Assembly (NCBI GenBank): GCA_963580285.1
Contig: OY757011.1
Location: 103,426,507 to 103,490,506, forward strand
From: Lucinisca nassula
Taxonomy: Eukaryota; Mollusca; Bivalvia; Lucinida; Lucinidae
Direction: 5' to 3'
Length of the DNA: 64,000 nt
Below the pieces are notes generated by a model. It had not been told where the DNA came from, did no database searches, and was given only the letters and a program-made list of their open reading frames with translations. Shown piece after piece: positions 53,876-64,000 of the stretch; within the stretch, counting starts at the first letter, position 1; every line of letters starts with the position of its first letter. The position numbers were made by a program, and so were the translations under genes.

Positions 53876-54172
53876 TGTTTATTTGTATTTAACGGCCGTA
53901 TCAACACTGATTTAGGTCTTTTTTGAGCATGTCAGTGTACCTATCCACGCTTTTCCTGAGCAGGCTTTTCCGTAAGCGGTTTACCAGTTCAGTGCACATT
54001 TTGTCGCCAAAAACTGACCCCTGCCCTTCCTGAATCAGCGGAAGGGAGAGAATGACCATAGAAAAGATTTCATAATCTCCACGAAAGAATGTTGCCGACC
54101 CCGGTAGGTATCGAACCCGAGTCTTCCTTATCGCCAGTCAGACTGCATCCGACTGAGCTACCACAGCCAGCC
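53876..54172 (-). mobile_element. SINE S3
   Basis: Antisense: TTGTTTATTTGTATTTAACG tail, CTTTTCCTGAGCAGGCTTTT core, GTATCGAACCCGAGTC box B complement, GAGCTACCACAGCC head. Confidence 0.75.
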
Positions 54173-54312
54173 ACACTTTGTGAGTAGTAGTAGTTATGTT
54201 CTGTTGTTTTTCGTTTCCATGGCCCCATGGACTTACTCCATAATGGCATTGCAAGACGTAAAATTTGCGAAAATGACTGCGTCTCCTGCAAAAGTAGTTT
54301 CTCTTTAAATAT

Positions 54313-54425
54313 GTCTAAGGGGTATACTCTTAAAGGAAAGAATTTGTTCCTGGGGAGCAAATTCTCCCCTTTTAGAGTAGACCCCTTGAGAAGCAAATTC
54401 TTCCCCTTTTAGAGTAGACCCCTTT
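54313..54425. repeat. Short tandem/inverted repeat
   Basis: AGCAAATTCTCCCCTTTTAG and AGCAAATTCTTCCCCTTTTA each followed by AGTAGACCCCTT, plus an inverted copy at the left (AAGGGGTATACTCTTAAAGG). Confidence 0.55.
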
Positions 54426-54710
54426 TTCAGTTGGACAGAGCCAACAGAGTAGCAACCATAAGGTCCTTAAAATTGTATTTCCATAACGAAATCATGCCTA
54501 TAGAATTGCGATCCCCTTTAATATGTTCTATAAAGGGTTATCCTTTGGAAGCAAAGAATACACCACAGAACTGAAAAATATGGTGTGCACATGTTTTCTG
54601 AGCCAGACTAGCTAGTTTCAGCCAATTAGGCCTCATCAGTGACCCTAAGATATTTTCCAAATTACACAATAGAATCATTGATCCCAAAGGACAAGAAAAT
54701 ATAATCTACA

Positions 54711-57044
54711 CTATGATGTAGGGCAGGGAGACGTTTTACCGCCGCCACACATTCCCACACACCAGTTGTAGTGAAGTTAAATACGGTTGGTGACCAATTA
54801 ATTGGAACACCCTAGCAGTTCGAACACCCAAAATTGTTTCGAATTTGTGGCTGAAAACTTTCTCATTTAATTCGAAATCAGAATTTTTAATACTTCGAAA
54901 ACACACAAAAAAATGCCGAAAAATGCATCCAGAACAAGCATTTCGGACCGTTCCCGGGTTTATCATTACAACATCGTACTGGTCGTATATGTGCTAGCGC
55001 ACGAAAAAAAGAAAACTTAGCATGAAATGTGTGCGACTTCCAAAGACTCGGATTAACATGCACTCTGTAAGGCAAATGGTTTTCGCTTCTCTCACTTTGG
55101 ATAGCCCTGTGGTAGTGGAAGGTTCATACCCTCACCGAATACTGATCAGACTGCGAGAAACGCAGGCTGCAAGTGCTTAGATCAACCTTGATGAGCCACA
55201 GGAGTTTCGCTTATTTATGTTGTGAAAATCCCATCGTCTGCATCAGGCTCATGCGATCAGCGAAGACTCTAATCGGATTGCATGAATGAGTACGCTAAGA
55301 TGTGTCTTCGCTGGTTTCTCAACGACGTGCAAACACTGAACATGCGCACCCACTACCGGTATGCAAGGCAAAGGGTTTCACTTAGCCTTGTGACTTCGTA
55401 AGATTTAAGGGTTCAGTAAAGACTGATCTCATTGCATCGATGTTCAGGCTGATCCTAGTCGGTGATGTAGCATTGTGGCCTACAAAGGCTTGGATCACCA
55501 TGCATATGCAAGTGTTTTCGCTTTGCTCTCAGACTCTTTGGAGCGTAGCTTCAGCTTTCATTATTATTTGTGTGACAGTGTTACCCATTTTCCATGTGCT
55601 GTGGCATTGATTCAATGCCTCTTTGATAGCAGAAGTGCCCCTTTAATATTAATTGAGAGTTTCCCGCCTTTTTCCACAGAAGTCTTTTAGCACGTGCAAG
55701 TGAAATTCATGGTTGTTGCATGCAAAAAGGTAGTTTAATTCAGGTTACCTGGTTGGGCTACCCTGGTTTTCTGAGGAGCAAGTGAAGATGCCCATTTATT
55801 TCTCGGTGACAAGGTTTTATTGGAGTAATTTCGGGGAACATGATTAAGAAAATAAGTCATATTCGGTGTGGGGGGAAGACTCAGGTCAGCCTGCACATTC
55901 ATGCAGTCTGAATAGTCTTCGTTGTTCGAATGTGCCTACCATGGCCTCTGTGCTAATCAAAGAACAACAGGTGAAAACTATGGCCACATTGGCTAGATGC
56001 GCAGGCTAATCTGGTCCTTTGTTTGAAACCTTTTTTTTTCGCCGTGCGCCGGCTTAAAACGACGGCGTGTACATTTGACCGGCCCAATCTGCTTGCGACG
56101 TTATAAACACATCCTAAGCTACCAAGTGCAAGTGTCAGTCTGTTCAGATCTCCTATCCCGAGTAAAATACTTATTGCGCATGTGCGTACAGAAAAGACTG
56201 ATAAGTCTGCACAGTTGTGCAATCGGGATTGTGTCTTCAATGTTCAAAAGGTTTGAAATGTTTCATCGCGCATAAAGTGAAGATCAAATTTGTGTATGAC
56301 GTCCGCATTTTCTTTTTCTTGTTACTTGCCTATCTAAATAACATGATGGTTTTGCACCCGCACAGTCTAATTAGTCTTCACCGGACTACTTCGATGGGCA
56401 TTGAATTGCTACATGCCCCCGGCTTACGCTGATTTGAGACTGCTTATTAGTAAAGAGAGAACACACAAACAAGGCTGCGCAGTCTCGCCTGAGGCTTCAC
56501 TATGCGCTTAAACAATATAGGTGGGGGGGGGGGGTGTGTGAAGTATCTATGCGCCTAGCTCCACTGGGTAGCTGCACGTGCGGGTTTCAACATCCCATCC
56601 CATATATACATGTAGCTGTACTTTGTCTGCTGCGGTGTAGCCGGAACAAAAAAAAAATACAGACTATAAGGAAATTCTTTGAAAAATCCTCTTTTTCCTA
56701 GATATGGGCTACTCTTAAGAAAAGAATTTGCTCCAAACAAATCAATTTCTGTTATTCCTGAGATCACAAATTGACTCGCCCATTTTAAAGGGAATAGTGA
56801 TAATTCAATAGGTGTAAATGTCATTAATGACAATGTGTATCGCATTCAAAGACCCCCTGCACACACTGACTTATTTATAGATCAAACTTTTCTGCACTGC
56901 ATAAGTGATATTTATAACTTCTAATCACGTGCGGATTGACATGGCCACGGGAAAAAAAACGTAGTTGTATAAAATATTGAACACAGCCTCATCCAATGTA
57001 TGGAATTCTTTCAGATCAAACAGTTCTAACACTGATAAATTTCC
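54711..57044. other. Interior of the LTR-like element
   Basis: No family recognised and no long frame. Repeated strings such as AATACTGATCAGACTGCGAG and CATGCAGTCTGAATAGTCTTCG appear through 55130-56420. A G tract lies at about 56524. Confidence 0.35.
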
Positions 57045-57059
57045 AATCTGATATTTTCT

Positions 57060-57362
57060 GGCCCCCGCCCATAGGGCTTGATGAAATATATGGGCTGCAT
57101 GATGCTTCCACGCAGAGCTGAATCCGGCCCGCACACTAGTACTGGTAAACCGCTTAGAGGATCTAAGCCTGTCCAGGAACCGCGGTGCGAGGCGGACCGC
57201 CCGTGCTAATAAACCCTATTGGTTTCATTGGGCGACAGGGCTTGAGATGTCATTTCATCTCAATGTCGGGTAAAAGTCCCACAAAATTGGAAGCAACGTC
57301 TCCAAAATGACCTTACCAGTGTTGACGGGGACGTTAAACCTCAAATCAAACAAACAAACAAA
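57060..57362 (+). mobile_element. SINE family C with 15-bp target duplication
   Basis: Full-length sense copy, GCCCCCGCCCATAGGGCTTG to the (AAAC)n tail. AATCTGATATTTTCT repeats exactly at 57045-57059 and 57363-57377. Best evidence that family C is a retroposon. Confidence 0.9.
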
Positions 57363-57850
57363 AATCTGATATTTTCTAATAATTCCAACACCCGGATCAG
57401 TATTTATTTTTTTACTGTTCGAATTAATACGTCATTTACAGTATGTTCTATAAAAGGGTTATCCTTTGGAAGCAAGGAATACACCACAGAACTGAAAAAT
57501 ATGGAGTATACATGTTTTCTGGGCCAGACTAGCTAGCTTCGGCCAATTAGGCCTCATCAGTTACCCTCAGATATTTCAAGATTCCACAATGGAATCAATG
57601 ATCCAAATATAATCTACACTTTTATAAAGTAAAGCTCGGGTTTACAGGGGTATACATTAATTTCCGTTTTCATGCTCTGAGACACTGGATTGTGGGTACT
57701 CGAAAGAATCCCCTCGTCGAGGCGTTTCTGTCGACTCCCCGCAATCTATGTTTTGAGCAAAAAAGGCAAATATTCCAATTTTTCTTTTTAAAATTTCTTT
57801 TTCTTTGGCCAAAAAATGACAATGTATTTGAATACGTGTGTTTCGAAATA

Positions 57851-58337
57851 CGGTAAAACTGGTAGACTAACTGCCATACCTGCCAGGTGTATCAATTTCC
57901 CTTAACATATTTTTAGTGTTGGAGTTGAAACGCTTGCCTTTCGGTCTGTTTCGCTATTCAGACAGGCTGTTTCCTGTAACTGCAGTATAGTATTGCATCA
58001 TCGTTTAAGCTGATTGGTTGATCGCGTCACGTGCCCCTCCATGGAACAGCTACAATCTGGTCATTATACCCGGTTTGCCCGCCTCATGGCGACCAAACCA
58101 ATAATGTGAGTATCAGCCTTTGGAAAATAGCAGGACTGGGATTGAACCAGCAATCTCTGGGCTCTGTCTTTGAGCTATTGGGGCTGTTAGGCTTCAATTA
58201 CATGTATGCTTTTTTGCATTTTCTTTGACCTGAAGTCACCTATGAGTCTGTTCAAAAGTGGTCTATAAGACCACTTTTGAACAGTCTTAAAGGTGGTCTT
58301 AATGTAGGAATTTTACTGTGCTTTTGGCACACTAGTT
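57851..58337. other. Gap with worn tRNA-like remnant and FB2 end
   Basis: GGGATTGAACCAGCAATCTC and TTTGAGCTATTGGGGC (58138-58192) look like an antisense tRNA-type head. GACCACTTTTGAACAGTC foldback and GGAATTTTACTGTG at 58247-58320 are FB2. Confidence 0.4.
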
Positions 58338-59990
58338 TATAGCTCACCTGAGCACACAGTGCTCATGGTGAGGTATTGAGATCAATCAATGTCCGTCGTC
58401 AGTCTTAAGTCGTCCATCCTCAACAATTTGATTTAAGTGCAAACTCGTCCTAAACCATTTGGCTAATTTGATTCAAACTTCACAGGAATGTTGCCTGGGT
58501 GACTCCCTACCTAAATAGCTAAAATCGTTCCACTCTGATGAACAAGATGGACATCAGAGCTAAAAATAAAAAAAATCTTTAAACCATAACTCCTCCTGTA
58601 CCCTTGGGCCAATTTCATTCAAACTTCATAGGAATTTTGCTTAGATGACCCTCTACCAAAATAGCTAAAACAGTTCCACTCCAATGAGCAGAATGGCCAC
58701 CTGAGCTAAAAATAGAAAACATGGTAAATTGCTTCAAACGCGAACTGCGCCCCTGCCCATTGGGGCCTGGAGGAATAGATTGGGCTGCACAGTGCTTCTG
58801 CGCAGAGCTGAAACCGACCGAACTTGAGTACTGGTAAACAGCTTAGGTCTAAGCCTGCCCAGGAAAAGTGATGCGAGTCGAACCGCTCCTTAAACCCTAG
58901 CAATTTCAATGGGTGGTAGGGCTTGAGATGTCATTTCATCTCAATGTAGGGTAAAAGTCCCACAAAATCGGAAGCAACATCTCAAAAATGACCTTAATAG
59001 TGTTGACGGGGATGTAAAACTTCAACTCAAACAAGCAAACTCCTCCTAAACCATTGGGCCAATTTGATTAAAACTTCACAGGAATGTGGCCTAGGTGACT
59101 CCCTACCAGAATAGCTAAAATCATTCTGTTATGTTGAACAAGATGGCCAGCAGATCTAAAAACAGAAAAAATCTTTAAATGACAACTTTTCCTGTTCCCT
59201 TGGGCCAATTTGATTCGGCAAAGCCTCGCATTTTATCCCTTTTCCTCAACTCATTTAATAAATTCAATAATACATGAGCACTCATGTAAGATCCTCTATT
59301 TAATCGCTTCTTGTCTGAAACGAGAAGGCCCAGGTCTTTGATATTTGGTGCACTGCTTCATCTAATGGACCTCTGCCAGTATTGTTCATTATTACCTATA
59401 GTCCAAAATGGCCCCAGGGCAGGTCCCACTTGTTTTTCATAGTCTAACATGGGAAAACCTTTAAAAATCTTGTTGAATGAAACCAGAAGGCCCAGGTCTT
59501 TGATATTTGATATATAGGTAGCTTCATCTGGTGGACCTCCACCAAGATTGTTCAAATTATAGCCCTGGGGCCAAAAATGCCCCTGCCCAGAGACTTCGAC
59601 TTATATATAGGGAATACCTTTTGAAATCTTCTTGTTTGAAACCAGAAGGCTCAGGCCTTTGATATTTGGTTCACAGCTTTGACTAGTGGACATCTGTTCA
59701 AATTAAAGCCCTGGGGCCTAAAGTGGCTATGTCCAGGGGCCCACATATGTAACATAGACTTATATAGGTAAAACCTTTAGGTATCTTCTTGTCTAAAGCC
59801 AGAATCCCCGGCACTTTGATATTTGTTATGCAGCTTCACCTAATGGACCATTACCAAAGTTGTACAAATTATAGCCCTGGGGTCAAAATTGGCCCTGCTC
59901 TAGAGGTCACATGTTTAACACAGCCCTTATAGGGAAAAATCTTCTAGTCTGAAACCAGAAGGACAGGGCTAGTTATTTCATGAGTTGCAT
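58338..59990 (+). mobile_element. Tandem-core element J, mosaic
   Basis: Head TATAGCTCACCTGAGCACAC / GTGCTCATGGTGAGG as in element A and A-type units to about 59215, then after a short AT-rich joint, B-type units (GAAACCAGAAGGCCCAGGTC, TTTGATATTTGG) to about 59980. No typical tail. A family C SINE (58746-59038) lies in an A-type unit. Confidence 0.6.
58746..59038 (+). mobile_element. SINE family C
   Basis: Sense copy, GCCCCTGCCCATTGGGGCCT to CAACTCAAACAAGC, inside an A-type unit that resumes at AACTCCTCCTAAACC. Confidence 0.75.
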
Positions 59991-60087
59991 GTATGGCAGA
60001 TGATTTACATAAAATGTCTCGGCTTATATTTTCTGAAAAAGGAAAACGTTATCAACTGGTCTTTAAGGGCTACTGTCAAAGCTTCCA

Positions 60088-60390
60088 GTAGCCCCTGCCC
60101 ATCGGGGCTTGGTGAAATAGATAGGCTGCATGATGCTTCCACACAGATCTGAAATCGGACCACACACGAGTACTGGTAAATAGCTTAGAGGACCTATGCC
60201 TGCCCAGGTAAAGCAGTGTGAGTCGGACTGTCCATGCTTATAAACCTTATTGGTTTCATTGGGCGACAGGGCTTGAGATGTCATTTCATTTCAATGTCGG
60301 GTTAAAAGTCCCACAAAATTGGAAGCAGCATCTCCAAAATGACCTATACAGTGTTGATGGGGACGTTAAACCTCAAATCAAACAAACAAA
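60088..60390 (+). mobile_element. SINE family C with 11-bp target duplication
   Basis: Sense copy. CAAAGCTTCCA repeats at 60077-60087 and 60391-60401. Well preserved. Confidence 0.85.
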
Positions 60391-60584
60391 CAAAGCTTCC
60401 AACTACTGTGACAACATTGGTTCGAATCCCACAGCAGCACATCTATCACAAAACTAGGTAGTGACTGTTAAAAGACCACAGAGATTTTCTCCGGAGTCTA
60501 GACACTGATGAACAGTCTATTCCTGAAACCCTAAATCATCAGAGAGAGAGAGAGAGACTGACGGACTGACTGCCTGACTGAACA

Positions 60585-60803
60585 TTTGAGCCCTGTTAAA
60601 CTGCTTAGAAGGTTAGAAGGTTTAAGCCTGCCCAGGCAAGTCAGACTCTGACAGACTGTCCCTTAAACAGTTTCTTTGGGCAGTTGGGCTCGAGATGTCA
60701 TTTCATCTCCTTGTCGGGTGAAAGTCCCACAAAATTGGAACAAACAATTCCAAAATGACCTAAATAGTGTTGAGGGGGTGCAAAACCTCAACACAAACAA
60801 ACA
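60585..60803 (+). mobile_element. SINE family C, 5'-truncated
   Basis: GAGCCCTGTTAAACTGCTTA, AGTCCCACAAAATTGGAACA and CCTCAACACAAACAAACA tail. A short (GA)n run precedes it at 60541. Confidence 0.6.
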
Positions 60804-61158
60804 TAATTCTAATCATATCAAATTGTCACCTTTGACGTGAGGTCCTATCTTCCATGACCAGGGGCCCATTAACTTTGACAAGTTGATGTTTCTAAAAATA
60901 ATTACCCTATAAGTTGGTGAACTGTAACTTGACAGTTAGGACCTTCCACTTAATTTGTCCATTGTTTGTTTACCTTTTTACCCGCCATTTTATTGCCATT
61001 TAAGGTATTTAGAAGAAATAAAGTGTTTTGATCGTAACTGCATGAGACACCAACATCGAAATAATGGGCTACTGACAAACCATTTTGTACAGCAATACAG
61101 GCCCATATCAGGCATCTGGTTAGGGCCTTCACTGTTTTCATAAAGCTCAAAAACAATC
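60804..61158. other. Gap
   Basis: A partial PB2-type palindrome (CAGCAATACAGGCCCATATC, GGGCCTTCACTGTTTTC) at 61090-61140. Nothing else supported. Confidence 0.35.
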
Positions 61159-61374
61159 TTAACCCATTTTGTACCAGAAACACCAAAATGAGTAATTGGC
61201 AAACAATGCAGGCACAGATCAGACGCCGCAGAATGCGGCATCTGATCAGGGCCTGCACCGTTTTCAAAAAGTTCAGCCATTTTAAGAAAACACAACCTGA
61301 CACCCACCTAGATTTTGAAATGTACTTGTGTTATATACAAGGTGGAAGATTCCATTTGGTACAAAATGGGTTAT
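61159..61374. mobile_element. PB2 MITE
   Basis: TTAACCCATTTTGTACCAGA to TTTGGTACAAAATGGGTTAT; palindrome CAGATCAGACGCCGCAGAAT / GCGGCATCTGATCAGGG. Confidence 0.75.
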
Positions 61375-61420
61375 ATAAACTCAGTCTGACACCCCTATAT
61401 TTTGGAAATGGTTTTGTTTG

Positions 61421-61706
61421 ATTTGAGGTTTAATGTCCCCCTCAACACTGTAAAGGTCATTTTGGAGACGTTGCTTCCAATTTTGTGGGACTTTTACCCA
61501 ACAATGAGATGAAATGACACCTCAAGCCCTGCCGCCCAATGAAACCAATAGGTTTTATTAGCATGGACGGGCCGACTCACACCGCTTTGCCTGTGCAGGC
61601 TCAGATCCTCTAAGCAGTTAACCAGTACTCGTGTGCGGGTCGGTTTCAGCTCTGTGTGGAAGCATCATGCAGCCCATCTACTTCTTCAAGCCCAATGGGT
61701 GGAGGC
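61421..61706 (-). mobile_element. SINE family C
   Basis: Antisense copy from TTGATTTGAGGTTTAATGTC to CAAGCCCAATGGGTGGAGGC. Sits within a fragment of a PB2-like element (CACCCCTATATTTTGGAAAT before, TTTTGAAATGGACCTGCTGT after). Confidence 0.7.
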
Positions 61707-61783
61707 CTTACACTTGCCATAGGCATTTTGAAATGGACCTGCTGTATATATGTATAAGGGGGAATAGCCTTTTCTTGACTTTA

Positions 61784-61903
61784 TTAACCCTTATCTTGCT
61801 GTTCACGACAACCCCTATTTTTGGAAACAGTGTAGATCCAGATCAGGATCTTCACTGTTTGGCATTTAGTTTATGAATTTGTAGCAATAAATTACATCAA
61901 GTA
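61784..61903. mobile_element. PB1 MITE, deleted
   Basis: TTAACCCTTATCTTGCTGTT start. The palindrome has collapsed to CAGTGTAGATCCAGATCAGG, and the right end is missing. Confidence 0.6.
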
Positions 61904-61952
61904 CCAGTGAAGAATTATTGTCAAACTGGTTCATTAGAGAAATCTTGTAAGT

Positions 61953-62928
61953 TTTTAGCTCACGCAAGCCGAAGGCTCCGGGGGAGCTTATAGTATAGGC
62001 AGTGGTCCGGCGTCATCGTTGTCGTCTGTGTCTGCGTCAACATTTTCAAAGACATCTCAAACTACTTGGCCAATTGTAACATGTGTACTTGGCTTACATG
62101 TGGAGCCCCTATGGGAAGGGGGAACGAAAGTTTGTTCGTGAGGACTGGGTCACATGGCCCCCATATCCATATATGATAAAAACTTTCGAAAATCTTCTTC
62201 TCAGAAACCGAATGGCCAATGACCTTGAAACTTGGTATGCAGCATTGGGGCCTTGGGCCCTACCAAGTTTGTTCAAATGATGACCTTTGGTTGACATTTA
62301 CCTGTTTTACATCAAGGTCAAATTTGGTCACTTAGACATTTGAATGGAAAAAATGGTGAAACAGTGGATTTTTCTGATTGCATGGTAGCTTGTGGCATCA
62401 GAAATGATATTTGCAATCAGCAGAATGGAAGTTTATCAATTCCAAAGGTCAAGGTCATTTACTGACCTTTGTCTTGGATGGCTCTAGATTCAGTATGTTT
62501 ATCTTCTTCACTTAAACTGCTGAGTTGATTGAAACCAAATTACATATGGATCCTCTATGGGAAGGGGGCACAAAAGTTTGAACTGGGTCATATTACTAAT
62601 ATGGCTGCCATGCCCATATATGGTAAAAACCTTTGAAAATTTCTTTCAGGAACTGAAACAGTGGATTTTTCTGATTGTTTGGTAGCTTGTGGCATCAGAA
62701 ATTATATTTGCAGTCAGCTGAATGCAAATTTATCAATTCCAAAGGTGAAGGTCATTTACTATGAATGCTACAGTGATGCCACTTGAGATGGCCTCTTGAA
62801 TAAAGTTAATGTTATTTGACTGACCTGTATTTCATGGTGTAGTAATTTTATTCAAATGTTTGTTTTAGATATAGTACATCATGCCATGAGCTCAGGTGAG
62901 CAACACAGGGCCTTATGGCCCTCTTGTT
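61953..62928 (+). mobile_element. Tandem-core element F
   Basis: Head TTTTTAGCTCACGCAAGCCG / GCTCCGGGGGAGC, GTCATCGTTGTCGTCTGTGTC, two D-type units (CTTCTTCTCAGAAACCGAAT, GACCTTGAAACTTGGTATGC), tail CTCAGGTGAGCAACACAGGG and GGCCCTCTTGTTT. The intact reference for block D. Confidence 0.7.
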
Positions 62929-62955
62929 TTATAATTTTATTTTTTCTGGCATTAG

Positions 62956-63010
62956 TAGGTTAACTGAATTCGCAAAATTTCCTAACATTCTTGCATACAA
63001 AGTCAGACAG
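62956..63010 (+). CDS. Candidate internal exon, unknown gene
   Basis: Acceptor TTTTATTTTTTCTGGCATTAG and donor CAG/GTATCT bound 55 bp. One frame gives RLTEFAKFPNILAYKVRQ, phase 2 to 0. Lies just 27 bp after the end of element F. Product not recognised. Confidence 0.42.
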
Positions 63011-63164
63011 GTATCTTAGGGTAACAGTTTGCTAATATATGTAAATTTTTGTCTGTTACTCATGCTCCCCAGGGGTTTGAGATAAAAGATGAAAATAAAC
63101 ATTAATTTGATGTACCTGTGGGAAGATCAGAGTTGAATCAAATTATGATTTTCATTCTTGTAAT

Positions 63165-63415
63165 CCTACATCAAGTACACTGAAGTGTTTTGTACCAGTC
63201 ATTGGTAGCCACCCCCACCAGTATTCACCCACCCAACCCCACATGCCTTCAGTCTCCTCATAAATGACATTGAGATGGTCTGTATCCCACTTCTGCCACC
63301 AAAAACTGTTTGCTCCAGGTTTCCCATCCATGAACTCACCAAGACTGTAGAAGTGGTATTTAATATAACATGCCCATACAACCATTAGGCTAGACTTGTA
63401 CAAGTCTCCTACTTT
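63165..63415 (-). CDS. Unassigned tryptophan-rich open frame
   Basis: An open minus-strand frame with GEFMDGKPGANSFWWQKWDT, GMWGWVGEYWWGWLP and HFSVLDVGLQE then stop. Composition is unusual for random sequence, but the upstream side is purine-rich and has no acceptor, and a second frame is also open. Could be an exon of a minus-strand gene or chance. Confidence 0.2.
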
Positions 63416-63448
63416 TATAATCTTTTTTCTTCTGTCTGTCTTTTTCAG

Positions 63449-63557
63449 TCTTACTTTTTGGCTTGAATTAGGATATTCAGCTACTATTAAAGAGGTAGAA
63501 CACTATTATCAATGCCACCCTGCAGCTCGGGACCAAATTTTTGCCAAAATTTTGTAG
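63449..63557 (+). CDS. Possible terminal exon
   Basis: A strong acceptor TTCTTCTGTCTGTCTTTTTCAG precedes it. Phase 0, as left by 62956-63010, gives SYFLA and a stop at once. Another frame is open for 35 codons (LTFWLELGYSATIKEVEHYY then QCHPAARDQIFAKIL). Which is used cannot be decided. Confidence 0.3.
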
Positions 63558-63604
63558 TGCAGGACAAAAAGGGATGTAGAGTCAGAGTTCCAGCTTTCCC
63601 TATG

Positions 63605-63841
63605 TATAAACCCTTTTTGTACCAAATGAAATCTTCCTCCTTATATACAGCAGGAGTCCATTTCAAAATTTAGTGGGGTCAGGTTGCGTTTTCTTCAAAA
63701 AACTATATGGAAATTGGCTGAACATTTTGCAAACAGTGTAGATCCTGATGAGACACTGCCTTCTGCGCCGTCTGATCTGGGCCTGCGCTGTTTACCAATT
63801 ACCGGTATCCGTTTTGGGGTTTCTGGTACTAAAGGGGTTAA
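63605..63841. mobile_element. PB2 MITE
   Basis: CCCTTTTTGTACCAAATGAA start, TTATATACAGCAGGAG box, palindrome GCAAACAGTGTAGATCCTGA / TCTGATCTGGGCCTGCG, end TTCTGGTACTAAAGGGGTTAA. Confidence 0.7.
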
Positions 63842-64000
63842 GGGATTTAATTTGGAATGGTCTGGAGATATAACTCGGAGTGTGCAAAATAACCTATTTC
63901 TGTAAATACTGCTTTAAGTTCTTGCAAAGTAGAACAGTTTGAATTGCTTAAATTGCTTTTTGAAATTCTAAGATTTATCTTTATAACTTTCAAAGTTAGT

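Larger units (their letters stand above)
54524..57618. mobile_element. Non-autonomous LTR-like element with terminal direct repeats
   Basis: A 187-bp repeat at 54524-54710 and its 175-bp partner at 57444-57618 both begin TGTTCTATAAA and end AATCTACA (TG...CA), share CCTTTGGAAGCAA and GGCCAATTAGGCCTCATCAG, and enclose 2.7 kb. The flanking FB1 halves show that it is an insertion. No gag-pol frame, primer-binding site or clear polypurine tract is visible, so it would be a TRIM/LARD-like derivative, or another class with direct terminal repeats. Confidence 0.5.
54481..57850. mobile_element. FB1 MITE split by an LTR-like element
   Basis: The left end CATAACGAAATCATGCCTAT (54482) stops near 54520. 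The rest, from CTTTTATAAAGTAAAGCTCG (57619) through arms GGGTACTCGAAAGAATCCCC to the right end near 57850, lies 3.1 kb away. Confidence 0.6.

Overview
The window is eukaryotic. It is AT-rich, has no continuous protein-coding genes, shows splice-site-bounded candidate exons, and is dominated by interspersed and tandem repeats. The repeat types point to a bivalve mollusc (a heterodont clam or mussel is my guess): long 'AGCTCACC...CCTCTTGTT' elements filled with tandem monomers, similar to the 'pearl'/DINE-like elements described from bivalves; several tRNA-headed SINEs; TTAA-flanked palindromic MITEs; a CR1/L2-like LINE and a mariner. The species assignment is inference. No rRNA, functional tRNA, CRISPR or prokaryotic gene organisation was seen.

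Layout. 1-5.2 kb: dense MITEs and SINEs plus two candidate plus-strand exons (3284-3390, 4141-4230). 5.86-8.67 kb: a minus-oriented tandem-core element with a duplicated tRNA-like insert. 10.37-11.73 kb: a CpG-rich element with short inverted ends. 12.47-20.95 kb: a three-layer nest, in which a tandem-core element is split by a LINE that is itself split by a second tandem-core element. 21-26.6 kb: MITEs, SINEs and four candidate exons whose reading phases agree and which end in a stop (21846-25247). 26.9-29.9 kb: another tandem-core element, then three MITEs sharing TTAA sites. 30.07-37.33 kb: a tandem-core element split by a 5.4 kb element with 67-bp terminal inverted repeats, which carries two further tandem-repeat blocks. 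37.8-45 kb: MITEs, SINEs, foldbacks, a frameshifted mariner and a fragment of a second one. 45.2-48.8 kb: tandem-core elements ending directly against a candidate exon (48769-48891). 49.0-50.97 kb: a 35-bp satellite. 51-62.9 kb: MITEs, SINEs, an LTR-like structure (54524-57618) and two more tandem-core elements. 63-64 kb: candidate exons and a MITE.

Functionally, no complete gene or pathway can be read here. The window most likely covers introns and flanks of one or more plus-strand genes that I cannot name. The main content is a record of nested transposition. Recognisable coding potential of mobile elements is limited to a broken LINE reverse transcriptase and a broken mariner transposase; all other repeats look non-autonomous.
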